Shown in pieces: positions 35,362-43,359 of a DNA stretch of 64,000 nt. Position numbers and translations under genes: made by a program. Position 1 is the stretch's first letter. Each line of letters begins with the position of its first letter. Below the pieces are notes generated by a model. That model was not told the DNA's origin. It searched no databases and was given only the letters and a program-made list of their open reading frames with translations. The stretch is from Palsa-506 sp963707065 (GTDB lineage: Bacteria > Actinomycetota > Actinomycetes > Streptosporangiales > Streptosporangiaceae). The stretch is taken from contig CAVPPJ010000042.1 in assembly GCA_963707065.1 (NCBI GenBank), positions 383,758 through 447,757 on the forward strand, given 5' to 3'.

Positions 35362-36263
35362 TGTCCCGGCGTCCTTCCGTTCGGTCCGGCCGCTGCCGCG
35401 GCGCCAGTCCCGGCCGCGGCCCACGCGGCCGCTGCCACCACGGCGTGGGCCACCGCCATGCCGGGCGCATCGGGTCGTGAGCCGCCGCCGGCCGCGCTGC
35501 CGTCTGCGCTGGTCAGGACATCAGCGCAGATCGGGCGAACGGTAACTGAGCCCACTGACGCCTGCACGAGGCTCTGATCAGGTACGTCGACCCAGCCGGG
35601 CTCGTCATCGCCCGGCTCGGAGGCGACCACCACCCCCGCCGGGCTGGCCCGGTAGCACAGCGTGTCGCCGGCCGCCGTCGCCGCGATCGTCTCGCCGTCG
35701 GTGAGCAGGAAGTTGAACCGGCCGCCGAGATGGCGGGCCGTCAGCTCGCGGATGGTCTCCTCCAGCGCCCCGGCCAGCCCGCTGCCAGCCCGCAGCCTGC
35801 GGAGCACGACCGCCCAGATCACGGCCGAGTCGCAGCGGGCTTCGAGGGCGAGCACGTCGCCGGCCGGCAGATCGGCCGCGAGTGCGGCACCGGTTTCCGG
35901 CCAGCCGCTGAGCGCCCCGTTGTGGCTGAACAGCCAGCGGTCCGCCGCATAGGGCGCGGCTGCCGTCTCCCCCGCCTCGGTGTCCTCGGTGGCGTCGCGG
36001 ACCGCGGCCAGCACCGCGCGGCTCCTGGTCACCCTGGCGAGATCGGCGAAGGTGGGGTCGGACCAGATCGGCTTGGCCCGCCGGTACCTGGCCGGCACCG
36101 GGTCGCCGTCGGCGTACCAGCCGACGCCGAACCCGTCGGCGTTGATCACGCCGTGCCGTTGCCGCCGCGGTGCCCAGGCCTGCGCTTGCAGGCTGTACGG
36201 CGGGTCCATCAGCAGTGAGCGCAGCGTCGTCTGATCGCCCAGGTAAGCCAGGTGGCGGCACAT
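35358..36263 (-). CDS. egtC: Ergothioneine biosynthesis amidohydrolase
   Basis: A 301-residue class II glutamine amidotransferase-like hydrolase starting MCRHLAYLGDQTTLRSLLMD, with Cys2 as N-terminal nucleophile. INADGFGVGWYADG, LFSHNGALSGWP and RCDSAVIWAVVL are family motifs. It removes the gamma-glutamyl group from gamma-glutamyl-hercynylcysteine sulfoxide. The last 45 residues (GSAAGGGSRPDAPGM onward, Ala-rich) exceed the core. The ATG shares one base with the egtB stop (TGATG). Confidence 0.94.
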   Translation of the reverse strand: MCRHLAYLGDQTTLRSLLMDPPYSLQAQAWAPRRQRHGVINADGFGVGWYADGDPVPARYRRAKPIWSDPTFADLARVTRSRAVLAAVRDATEDTEAGETAAAPYAADRWLFSHNGALSGWPETGAALAADLPAGDVLALEARCDSAVIWAVVLRRLRAGSGLAGALEETIRELTARHLGGRFNFLLTDGETIAATAAGDTLCYRASPAGVVVASEPGDDEPGWVDVPDQSLVQASVGSVTVRPICADVLTSADGSAAGGGSRPDAPGMAVAHAVVAAAAWAAAGTGAAAAAGPNGRTPGQ

Positions 36264-37588
36264 CAGGTGACCTCCCCTGGCGCCGCATCGCGGGCAGTCC
36301 GCAGCCCGGCGAAGATCTGCCGCCGCACCGGGTAGTCCCAGTTGCGGAACGTGGTGCGGCACGCCACCGGCCCGACCGAGAACGCGGCGCCGCGCAGCAC
36401 CTTGTAGTCGCCGCCGAAGAAGACCTCGGAGTACTCCTTGTACGGCCATGCCTCGAACCCGGGATAGGGCAGGAAGTCGCTGGCGGTCCACTCCCACACA
36501 TCGCCGATCAGCTGGCGTGCGCCGCACGGGGCGGCGCCGGCCGGATACGAGCCCGCCGGAGCCGGCTGCAGGTACCGCTGGCCGAGGTTGGCCCGCTCCG
36601 GCGTCGGGTCGTCATCTCCCCACGGGAAGCGCCGGGACCGGCCGGCCGCCGGGTCGAACCTGGCCGCCTTCTCCCACTCGGCCTCGCGCGGCAGCCTGCG
36701 GCCCGCCCACCGCGCATACGCGTCCGCCTCGTACCAGCACACGTGCATGACGGGCTCGGCCGGCGGCACGGGCTCGCTGACGCCGAACCTGGTCCGGACC
36801 CACTGGCCGCCCTCGCGCCGCCAGAATTGCGGCGCGAACAGGCCCGCCTGCTGCCGGTGCGCCCAGCCGGCCGCGGTCCACGCCGAAGGCTCGTCGTATC
36901 CGCCGGCCGCGATGAACTCCGCGTAGGCGGCGTTGGTGACCGGCGTGGTGTCGATGTAGAACGAGGGGACGTCGACCACGTGCGCGGGCCGCTCGTTATC
37001 CAGTGCCCACGGCTCGGCCGACGTCCCCATGGTGAACGGGCCGCCCGGCACCAGCACCTCGGCGGGCAGCCGGAGCGCGTCGGCGGGCGGCGGGCCCGGC
37101 GGCGGCGCGGACAGCACGGCTCCGCCGCGGCGGAGCTGATGGGTGGCCAGCATCGTCTCGCCATGCTGCTGCTCGTGCTGGGCGATCATGCCGTACGCGA
37201 ATCCGCCGGTCACGAGCCGCTTGCCGGTGAAGCTGGCCCGCTCCACCAGGTCCAGCACGCGGCCCCTGACCTCGCTGGCGTACGCGCGCGCCTCGGCCGG
37301 CCGCAGCAGCGGCAGGGCCGGGCGCTCGGCACGCGGATGCTCGAACGCGTCGTAGAGCGGGTCTATCTCCGGGTGCATGGGCTCCCGGCCGCCGACCTCC
37401 CGGAGCAGCCAGAGTTCCTCCTGGTTGGCGATGTGCGCCAGATCCCAGACCAGCGGTGACATGAGCGGCGAGTGCTGCCGGGTCAGGTCGTCCTCGTCCA
37501 GGCACTCGGTCAGGCCCTGGGTCCGCTGCCTGGCCGTCACCAGCAGCCCGGCGATCCTGTCCCTGAGCAGCTCGGCTTCGGATGTCAT
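36263..37588 (-). CDS. egtB: Ergothioneine synthase, iron-dependent sulfoxide synthase
   Basis: A 441-residue protein with a DinB_2 domain providing two iron histidines (WDLAHIANQEELWLL, IAQHEQQHGETML) and a C-terminal formylglycine-generating-enzyme-like domain (GPFTMGT, LPREAEWEKAARFD, GDVWEWTASDF, LRGAAFSVGP). It joins hercynine and gamma-glutamylcysteine with oxygen. The start codon overlaps the egtA stop as ATGA, and the stop overlaps egtC, so egtA-D form one transcription unit. Confidence 0.95.
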   Translation of the reverse strand: MTSEAELLRDRIAGLLVTARQRTQGLTECLDEDDLTRQHSPLMSPLVWDLAHIANQEELWLLREVGGREPMHPEIDPLYDAFEHPRAERPALPLLRPAEARAYASEVRGRVLDLVERASFTGKRLVTGGFAYGMIAQHEQQHGETMLATHQLRRGGAVLSAPPPGPPPADALRLPAEVLVPGGPFTMGTSAEPWALDNERPAHVVDVPSFYIDTTPVTNAAYAEFIAAGGYDEPSAWTAAGWAHRQQAGLFAPQFWRREGGQWVRTRFGVSEPVPPAEPVMHVCWYEADAYARWAGRRLPREAEWEKAARFDPAAGRSRRFPWGDDDPTPERANLGQRYLQPAPAGSYPAGAAPCGARQLIGDVWEWTASDFLPYPGFEAWPYKEYSEVFFGGDYKVLRGAAFSVGPVACRTTFRNWDYPVRRQIFAGLRTARDAAPGEVT

Positions 37589-38919
37589 CTGCTCTCCTCC
37601 AGCATGTCGTCAGCGGGGCAGCGGCCCCGCAGCACATAGGTCTCGGCGAAGTCGGTGACCCGCCGGCGGATGTCCGGTGCCGCGCCGGCCCGCCGCAGCG
37701 CGGCGTCGGCTGCCCCGAAGCAGGCCCGGCCGGCCCGGGCGATGCCGGGATCCGCGAGTCCGCATCTGGCCGCCCGCAGCCACGGGCTGGCCAGCCCGCT
37801 GACGGATCCTGCGCCCGGCGAGCGCACGGCGTGGTCCCATACGGCCTCGGCGGCGGCCATGGCAGTATCCGCGGCAACGGGGTCATCGAGCAGGGCGGAC
37901 ACGACGGCGGCCGGCACGATCCAGCCGTCGCCGGGCTGGGCATCGATGACCCTCAGCTCCAGGTGCCCTTGCGGGCGCACCGGGGGAAAGAGCGTCGAGA
38001 GATGGTAAGTCAGGTCATCGCGGGTCGGCGGCCGGTCACCGGCGCCGCGGAGCCAGTCACGGAAGGTCAGCCCGGCCGGCGCGGTCCAGCACGGCGACTC
38101 GCCGCGCCGGATGCACATCAGCTCGGCGTCCAGGGCATACGACGCCCACGCCGAGCGCGGATCGGCGCCGGACGGCCCGCGCGGGCCGCCGCCGGTGCCC
38201 GCGAGGGGCTCGGCGCCAGCCGGAGCCCGGGTGCGGCCCGGGTCCAGCCGCGCCCACACGGCCTGCCGGGTGGACTTCCAGCCGGTCGGGCGGCCCGCCC
38301 GCAGCGGCGAGTTGGCGAAGGCCGCGACGAGCACCGGGCCCAGCATGTGCAGCAGCCGCCACCGGTAGCGGTAGCCAGACGGCCCGTCGCCTTCCAGCCC
38401 GGCATCCACGCAGACCTGGACCGATGCGGTGCTGCACATCATGAGCCTGCCCCACGGGCCGCCGCGGTCGAAGAATTCCTCCATCGCCGCGTACCGGGGC
38501 AGGTCGAGGATACGGGCGGGCGAACGGTACGGGTCCATGCCCGAGCCGACAAGGCTGAGCCCGGCGGCGGCGACCGCCTGGCGCACGGCGGCGAGGTCAC
38601 CGCCTGCACTGGTCACGCAGCCGCCGATAGCGGCGGCGGGGGCGGAACTGATTTCAACCTGGCCGCCTGGCTCCATCGTGAGCCGGCCCTGGCCGGGCAG
38701 CGCGCCGGGGGCTTGCAGCCCGGCCAGCGCGGTAGCAACTCGCTGGTGGTCGACAGGCGAGGCAACGTCATCGCGGTCGCAGACCAGCCATTCAAGCTCA
38801 ACGCCGACCACGCCGGGTGGGCCCGTCTTGAAGCAGATGCCGTGTACGTGCTCCTCCGCGGCATCCTCCGTCAGCGGGGGCGCGGGGGCGCGGTCAGCCC
38901 CGTCACGGACATCGATCAT
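37585..38919 (-). CDS. egtA: Glutamate-cysteine ligase for ergothioneine synthesis
   Basis: From ATG 38919 the product is 444 residues. It shows the glutamate-cysteine ligase core: GVELEWLVCDRDD, LTMEPGGQVEISS, SGMDPYRSPARI, RYAAMEEFF and QVCVDAGLEGD. It makes gamma-glutamylcysteine, the sulfur donor used by EgtB. The upstream frame from 38991 is possible, but the sequence before the ATG at 38919 is not conserved. A GGGGAA sequence is 9 bases upstream. First gene of egtABCD; no egtE is seen in this window. Confidence 0.92.
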   Translation of the reverse strand: MIDVRDGADRAPAPPLTEDAAEEHVHGICFKTGPPGVVGVELEWLVCDRDDVASPVDHQRVATALAGLQAPGALPGQGRLTMEPGGQVEISSAPAAAIGGCVTSAGGDLAAVRQAVAAAGLSLVGSGMDPYRSPARILDLPRYAAMEEFFDRGGPWGRLMMCSTASVQVCVDAGLEGDGPSGYRYRWRLLHMLGPVLVAAFANSPLRAGRPTGWKSTRQAVWARLDPGRTRAPAGAEPLAGTGGGPRGPSGADPRSAWASYALDAELMCIRRGESPCWTAPAGLTFRDWLRGAGDRPPTRDDLTYHLSTLFPPVRPQGHLELRVIDAQPGDGWIVPAAVVSALLDDPVAADTAMAAAEAVWDHAVRSPGAGSVSGLASPWLRAARCGLADPGIARAGRACFGAADAALRRAGAAPDIRRRVTDFAETYVLRGRCPADDMLEESR

Positions 38920-39011
38920 GTGAGTTCCCCGTCCGTGTCGGTCGAATACTCCGGCCTCTGTCAGTGTTAACGGGCTCGCGGGCGCCGTCATTCCGCTTTG
39001 TCATACCCGCG

Positions 39012-39059
39012 GGCATGACCTGAACCCTGGCCGCAGGCATGACCTGAACCCTGGCCGCA
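39012..39059. repeat. Two tandem copies of a 24-bp repeat upstream of the flavoprotein gene
   Basis: Two identical head-to-tail 24-bp units, GGCATGACCTGAACCCTGGC then CGCA, in the intergenic region between egtA and the flavoprotein gene. Each holds ATGACCTGA, so neither is coding. The second ends 20 bp before the ATG at 39080, so it may lie in the 5' leader of that gene. Confidence 0.85.
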
Positions 39060-39079
39060 GGCACGAGGATGGTGCGCAA

Positions 39080-40441
39080 GTGAACGAGCATGAGGTTGAT
39101 GTCGTGGTCGTCGGCCTGAGCCCGGGCGGCGAGGATGTGGCGGGCCGGCTCGCCGAGGCCGGACTGGCCGTCGCGGGCGTGGAGGCCAGGCTGGTCGGCG
39201 GCGAGTGCCCGTACTGGGGATGCGTCCCGTCCAAGATGATGATCCGCGCGGCCGACCTGCTCGCCGAGGGCCGCCGCATCCCCGGCATGGCCGGGAGCTC
39301 CACGGTGACGCCCGACTGGGCACCGGTGGCGCACCGGATCAGGGCGGAGGCGACTGACAACTGGGACGACACGGTCGCGGCTGACCGGTTCACCGGCAAG
39401 GGCGGCCGGCTGTTCCGCGGGTACGGCCGGATCACGGCGCCCGGCGAGGTCACGGTCAGCGGGGAGGTGCTGCGCGCGCGCCGCGGGATCGTCATCGCGA
39501 CCGGGACCGCGCCGGACATCCCGCCCATCCCCGGGCTGGCCGGCACGCCGTACTGGACCAACCACGAGGCGATCGAGACCGAGCAGGCGCCGGAGTCGAT
39601 CGTCGTGCTCGGCGGCGGCACGATCGGCGCGGAGCTGGCGCAGGTCTTCGCCCGCTTCGGATCCAGGGTGACCGTAGTGGAGGCAGCCGGCCGGCTGCTG
39701 CCGCTGGAGGAGCCGGAGTCCGGGGCGCTGATCGCTGAGGTTTTCGGCCGCGACGGCATCGACGTGCAGGCCGGCTCGCGGGCGGAGCGGGTCAGTCATG
39801 ACGGTGACGCCTTCACGGTGAGCCTGGCCGGAGGCCGGGACGTGACTGGCGAGCGCCTGCTGGTGGCCACCGGGCGCAGCGCGGACCTCGGTTCCCTGGG
39901 GGCAGCCGCCGTCGGCATCGACGAGCAGGCCAAGGTGATTTCCGTCGATGCGCACCTGCGCGCCGCGCCCGGTGTCTGGGCGCTCGGCGACGTCGTCGGC
40001 AAGGGCGCCTTCACGCACATGTCCATGTACCACGCCGACATCATCGTCGCGGACATCCTCGGCGAAGAGCATCACCCGGCCGAGTATCACGCGGTGCCGC
40101 GGGTGACCTTCACCGACCCAGAGATCGGCGGCGTCGGGCTGACCGAAGCCCGCGCCAGGGAACAGGGCATCGCCGTCCGGGTCGGCAGCTACCAGATCCC
40201 CAGCGCCACCCGCGGCTGGATACACAAGGCGGGCAACGACGGGTTCATCAAGCTGGTGGAGGACGCCGAGCGGAGTGTCCTGGTCGGCGCGACCTCGGCC
40301 GGCCCGGCTGGCGGCGAGGTACTCAGCATGCTTACCCTCGCCGTGCACGCCGCCGTGCCCACCGAGCGGCTGCGGGAGATGATCTACGCCTATCCGACGT
40401 TCCACCGCGCGGTCGAGGACGCGCTGCGCGACCTGGGCTGA
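39080..40441 (+). CDS. Flavoprotein pyridine nucleotide-disulfide oxidoreductase
   Basis: A 453-residue class I disulfide reductase. It begins MNEHEVDVVVVGLSPGGEDVA (FAD fingerprint) and has the redox pair GGECPYWGCVPSK. The second nucleotide-binding motif is VVLGGGTIGAELAQVFARFG, the FAD aspartate is in VWALGDVVG and the C-terminal HPTF-like MIYAYPTFHRAVEDAL contains the active-site His. Candidates are lipoamide, mercuric or mycothione reductases. Neither mercury ligands nor a lipoyl partner is nearby, so substrate is unknown. Divergent from egtABCD and so plausibly a thiol redox partner. Confidence 0.88.
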   Translation: MNEHEVDVVVVGLSPGGEDVAGRLAEAGLAVAGVEARLVGGECPYWGCVPSKMMIRAADLLAEGRRIPGMAGSSTVTPDWAPVAHRIRAEATDNWDDTVAADRFTGKGGRLFRGYGRITAPGEVTVSGEVLRARRGIVIATGTAPDIPPIPGLAGTPYWTNHEAIETEQAPESIVVLGGGTIGAELAQVFARFGSRVTVVEAAGRLLPLEEPESGALIAEVFGRDGIDVQAGSRAERVSHDGDAFTVSLAGGRDVTGERLLVATGRSADLGSLGAAAVGIDEQAKVISVDAHLRAAPGVWALGDVVGKGAFTHMSMYHADIIVADILGEEHHPAEYHAVPRVTFTDPEIGGVGLTEARAREQGIAVRVGSYQIPSATRGWIHKAGNDGFIKLVEDAERSVLVGATSAGPAGGEVLSMLTLAVHAAVPTERLREMIYAYPTFHRAVEDALRDLG

Positions 40442-40451
40442 GAATGGTGCC

Positions 40452-40862
40452 TCAGGCGCGCGCGCCGCGGGTAATCACCCATCCGGTGATGGCGGTCATC
40501 ACCATGGCGACGGCCTCGACCACCAGCACGGTCGCGGCCAGGCCGGAGGTGAACCCCAGCTTGAAGTTGAACAGGCCGACTGTCCGCACCAGGATGAAGC
40601 CGACGATCGTGCCCCCCATCAGCAGGAAGGCCACGGCGACGACGATCAGCCGCCGGGTTGCCACCAGCGCGACGGCGGTCAGCAGGGTCGCGACCACCTG
40701 AACCAGGAACAGCGGGCCGAGCGTCGGGACGTGCCGGTAGGCGATATTCCAGAAATGCAGGTGGATGAGTCCCGACGTGACGAGGAGCGCGGCGTCGATG
40801 ATGCAGAGCGCCAGCACCGGCAGCTGCCGGGCCACGCTCTGCTCCGCCTTGGTGGTGGTCAT
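40452..40862 (-). CDS. Small four-helix membrane protein
   Basis: A 136-residue protein with four predicted membrane helices (about 15-35, 46-67, 71-90, 105-128). Charged residues occur only near the ends and in short loops, and histidines H34 and H36 lie in SGLIHLHFWNIAYRHV, a pattern seen in small DoxX-like or unknown membrane proteins. I do not recognise a family. The ATG overlaps the upstream sterol-desaturase-like gene stop (ATGA), so both are likely one unit. Confidence 0.75.
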   Translation of the reverse strand: MTTTKAEQSVARQLPVLALCIIDAALLVTSGLIHLHFWNIAYRHVPTLGPLFLVQVVATLLTAVALVATRRLIVVAVAFLLMGGTIVGFILVRTVGLFNFKLGFTSGLAATVLVVEAVAMVMTAITGWVITRGARA

Positions 40863-41908
40863 TGGTCAGACACCTCGCTGGTGGTGAACGGCTCGGCCCA
40901 TTGAGTCACGAAAATGCGGGCAAGGCGCGGCCAGCCGCCGGATTGCTCGACTGGCACCGGGCGTCCGGCCAGCCCGGTCTTCCCGGCCGGCATGCCGCGC
41001 GCCGGGAACACCGCCCGGCGCGACATCCGGTCCCAGATCGTCAGGACGGTGCCGAGGTTGATGTCCAGCCTGCCGGTGGCCGAGTGATGTATCCGGTGAT
41101 AGGCCGGGCTGATCAGCACTGCTCCCGCCGCGCCGTAGCTCCACCGCACGTTCGCGTGCGGCAGCGCGCCCAGGCACGCGTAGACGGTGAGCACGGCGGC
41201 CGGCGTCGCGTTGTTGGCGCTCAGCGCGAGCACCGGCAGCGCCGAGAGCAGGAAGCTCACGTGCACGAGCGGGTGCGCGCGGAACGTGGTGAGGATGCTC
41301 AGCTCCTCCTGGGAGTGATGCACCGCGTGCAGCCGCCACAGCGAGTTGATCCGGTGGTTGCCCAGATGCGCCAGCCAGTCGACGGCGTCGATGGCGACCA
41401 CGGCCGCCGCGATGAAGCACCACTGCGGCACGGCCGTGATCCGCGGCAGCACCAGCCACGGCGCGATCCTGGCCAAGTCGGCGGAGAAGCCGCTGCCGAT
41501 CAGCGCGATCAGCGGCACCACGATGAGCGCGTACGCCAGCAGGTAGGTCATGTCGAGCACATGTCCCCTGGCCAGCACCGCGTGCCGCTCGGCCGGGCGG
41601 ATCTGCTCGATGACGAACACCACCAGCACGAATCCCACCACGGCCGGCCCGGCAAGTTCGAGCTGCGCGGAGTGGATGGAGCTGACCGGCCCGATCTGGC
41701 TGAGCACCCGCCAGCCGCGGTAGGCCAGCCAGGCCGCGAAGGCAGCCACGGCAAAGGTCGGCAGGTATACCCGCCGCCTGGCGGCCCGGCGGCCGTCCGC
41801 CGCAGCCTGCTGCGCGGCGGCCTGCTGGGCACCGGCCTCGCGGGCGCCGGCTGGCTGGCCGGCCGCCGTGGTCAGCTGCCCTCCGCCGGGGCCGCCAGAG
41901 ACCATCAC
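40859..41908 (-). CDS. Sterol desaturase / fatty-acid hydroxylase family protein
   Basis: A 349-residue membrane protein with four to six helices and the eight-histidine di-iron motif: HLGNH, RLHAVHHSQEEL, then AYHRIHHSATG near the C-terminus. Such enzymes hydroxylate or desaturate sterols, fatty acids, hopanoids or carotenoids. The first 45 residues are Gln/Ala-rich and probably disordered. The ATG at 40862 overlaps the stop here, giving a coupled two-gene unit with the small membrane protein. Confidence 0.88.
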   Translation of the reverse strand: MMVSGGPGGGQLTTAAGQPAGAREAGAQQAAAQQAAADGRRAARRRVYLPTFAVAAFAAWLAYRGWRVLSQIGPVSSIHSAQLELAGPAVVGFVLVVFVIEQIRPAERHAVLARGHVLDMTYLLAYALIVVPLIALIGSGFSADLARIAPWLVLPRITAVPQWCFIAAAVVAIDAVDWLAHLGNHRINSLWRLHAVHHSQEELSILTTFRAHPLVHVSFLLSALPVLALSANNATPAAVLTVYACLGALPHANVRWSYGAAGAVLISPAYHRIHHSATGRLDINLGTVLTIWDRMSRRAVFPARGMPAGKTGLAGRPVPVEQSGGWPRLARIFVTQWAEPFTTSEVSDQ

Positions 41909-42053
41909 CAGCTCGCTCCTTCGCTGTCCGGATGCGCGATCATGCCGCTGTCGCGTTTCTTACCCTGACACGGCCCGGCGGCAGGCACCGGTTCAGCGTG
42001 ATTGCGCCGAGTGGCTGCGTATCCGCTGATTGTTGATCAACTGTTACGGACAG

Positions 42054-43166
42054 TCACTTCCAGACGTCGCGCGCGACCTCCACGATCAGGCGGAGCTTCG
42101 CGAACTGCTCGTCGCGGGTCAGCGTGTTGCCCTCCACGGTGGAGGAGAAGCCGCACTGCGGCGACAGGCACAGCTGGTCCAGCGGCACGAACGCCGCTGC
42201 CTCCTCGATCCGGCGCTTGAGCTGGCCGGGATCCTCCAGCTGGCCGCGCTTCGTGGTGACCAGGCCGAGCACGACCAGCTTGCCCTCCGGCACGAACCGC
42301 AGCGGCTCGAAGCCGCCGGACCGCTCGTCGTCGTACTCGAGGAAGAAGCCGTCCACGTCCAGCTCGCTGAACAGTGCCTCGGCGACGAAGTCATAGCCGC
42401 CCTCCGCGGCCCAGGAGGAACGGAAGTTGCCCCGGCACATGTGCGTGGTAACGGCCATTCCGGCCGGGCGGCCTGCGAGTGCGTCGTTGACCTGGCGGAT
42501 GTAGCGGATATGCAGGTGCTCGGCGTCCTCGCCCCGGTCGGCGATCTCGGCCCGCTGCGCGGGGTCATTCAGGTAGGCCAGGCTGGTGTCGTCCAGCTGC
42601 AGGTACGTGCAGCCGAGCTCGCCGAGCCTGCGCACCTGCTCCGCGTAGGCGGCGGACAGGTCGCCCCAGAACTGCTCCATGTCCGGGTAGATACCGGGAT
42701 CGAGCGCGGCCGGCCCGCCGCGGTAATGGACCATGTTCGGCGACGGGATGGTGAGCTTGGGAGTCCCCGTGGTCGCCACGGACTGCAGGTAACGGAAGTC
42801 GTTTTCGAAGATCGTGTGGTCCAGCCGGATCTTGCTGCCGACATGCAGGGCGGCGGGCGTGAACTCGATCATCCCGGCCGGGTTACGGAACTTCACCGCG
42901 AGATTGCCGGGGGCCTTGCTGATGCCGCCGAGCTGGTAGATGAAGTCCATGTGCCAGGACGCGCGGCGGAACTCGCCGTCGGTGACGGTTTGCAGGCCGG
43001 TCTCCTCCTGCAGCGCGACGACCTCGGCGATCGCCGCGTCCTCGATCGCTTTCAGCTGTGCCGCGTCGATCCGGCCGGCGGCGAGATCGGCGCGTGCGGT
43101 GAGCAGGTGCTGCGGGCGGAGCAGGCTGCCGACGTGGTCGGCACGGAAGGGTGGCGTTGTGCGCAT
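42054..43166 (-). CDS. MetE-like cobalamin-independent methionine synthase family protein (YxjG type)
   Basis: A 370-residue protein with PPFRADHVGSLLRPQHLL, the C-terminal barrel half of MetE. Zinc ligands His and Cys are in VTTHMCRGNF and the second Cys in LCLSPQCGFSST. These short homologues lack the N-terminal half of MetE and are thought to use other methyl donors or substrates (YxjG/YxjH). ATG 43166 is preferred over the upstream GTG-like position by homology. It is divergent from ccdA across a 30-bp palindrome. Confidence 0.88.
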   Translation of the reverse strand: MRTTPPFRADHVGSLLRPQHLLTARADLAAGRIDAAQLKAIEDAAIAEVVALQEETGLQTVTDGEFRRASWHMDFIYQLGGISKAPGNLAVKFRNPAGMIEFTPAALHVGSKIRLDHTIFENDFRYLQSVATTGTPKLTIPSPNMVHYRGGPAALDPGIYPDMEQFWGDLSAAYAEQVRRLGELGCTYLQLDDTSLAYLNDPAQRAEIADRGEDAEHLHIRYIRQVNDALAGRPAGMAVTTHMCRGNFRSSWAAEGGYDFVAEALFSELDVDGFFLEYDDERSGGFEPLRFVPEGKLVVLGLVTTKRGQLEDPGQLKRRIEEAAAFVPLDQLCLSPQCGFSSTVEGNTLTRDEQFAKLRLIVEVARDVWK

Positions 43167-43224
43167 GACGACCATCGTTGCGGGATGCGTACGGCCGGGT
43201 CAACTCCCCCGCGCGAGTCCGGCC

Positions 43225-43254
43225 CGCTGCGCGCAGCCGCGGCTGCGCGCAGCG
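43225..43254. promoter_or_regulatory. Perfect 30-bp palindrome between two divergent genes
   Basis: Two copies of the 12-bp self-complementary GCTGCGCGCAGC flank CGCG, with a C and a G extending the symmetry by one base on each side. The complete 30 bp is its own reverse complement. It lies 59 bp upstream of the MetE-like ATG and about 105 bp upstream of the ccdA ATG. The position fits an operator for divergent promoters, or a strong transcribed hairpin. Confidence 0.75.
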
Positions 43255-43359
43255 CCGGTGCCGTGCCGCGCCAGAGCCGCCGATGAGTCCCGTCCCCTGC
43301 GCAGTCGCCCTTCCCGTGCCCGATAGGTTGGAGCCGGTCGCGGTCGTGAGGAGACGGAC

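Noticed and set aside
38903..40405. 500-codon frame antisense to the flavoprotein gene
   Set aside because: No motifs; the opposite strand encodes a clear FAD-disulfide oxidoreductase.
43225..43254. Intrinsic terminator
   Set aside because: Perfect symmetry without a T run on either side, and located between divergent starts, so an operator is more likely.
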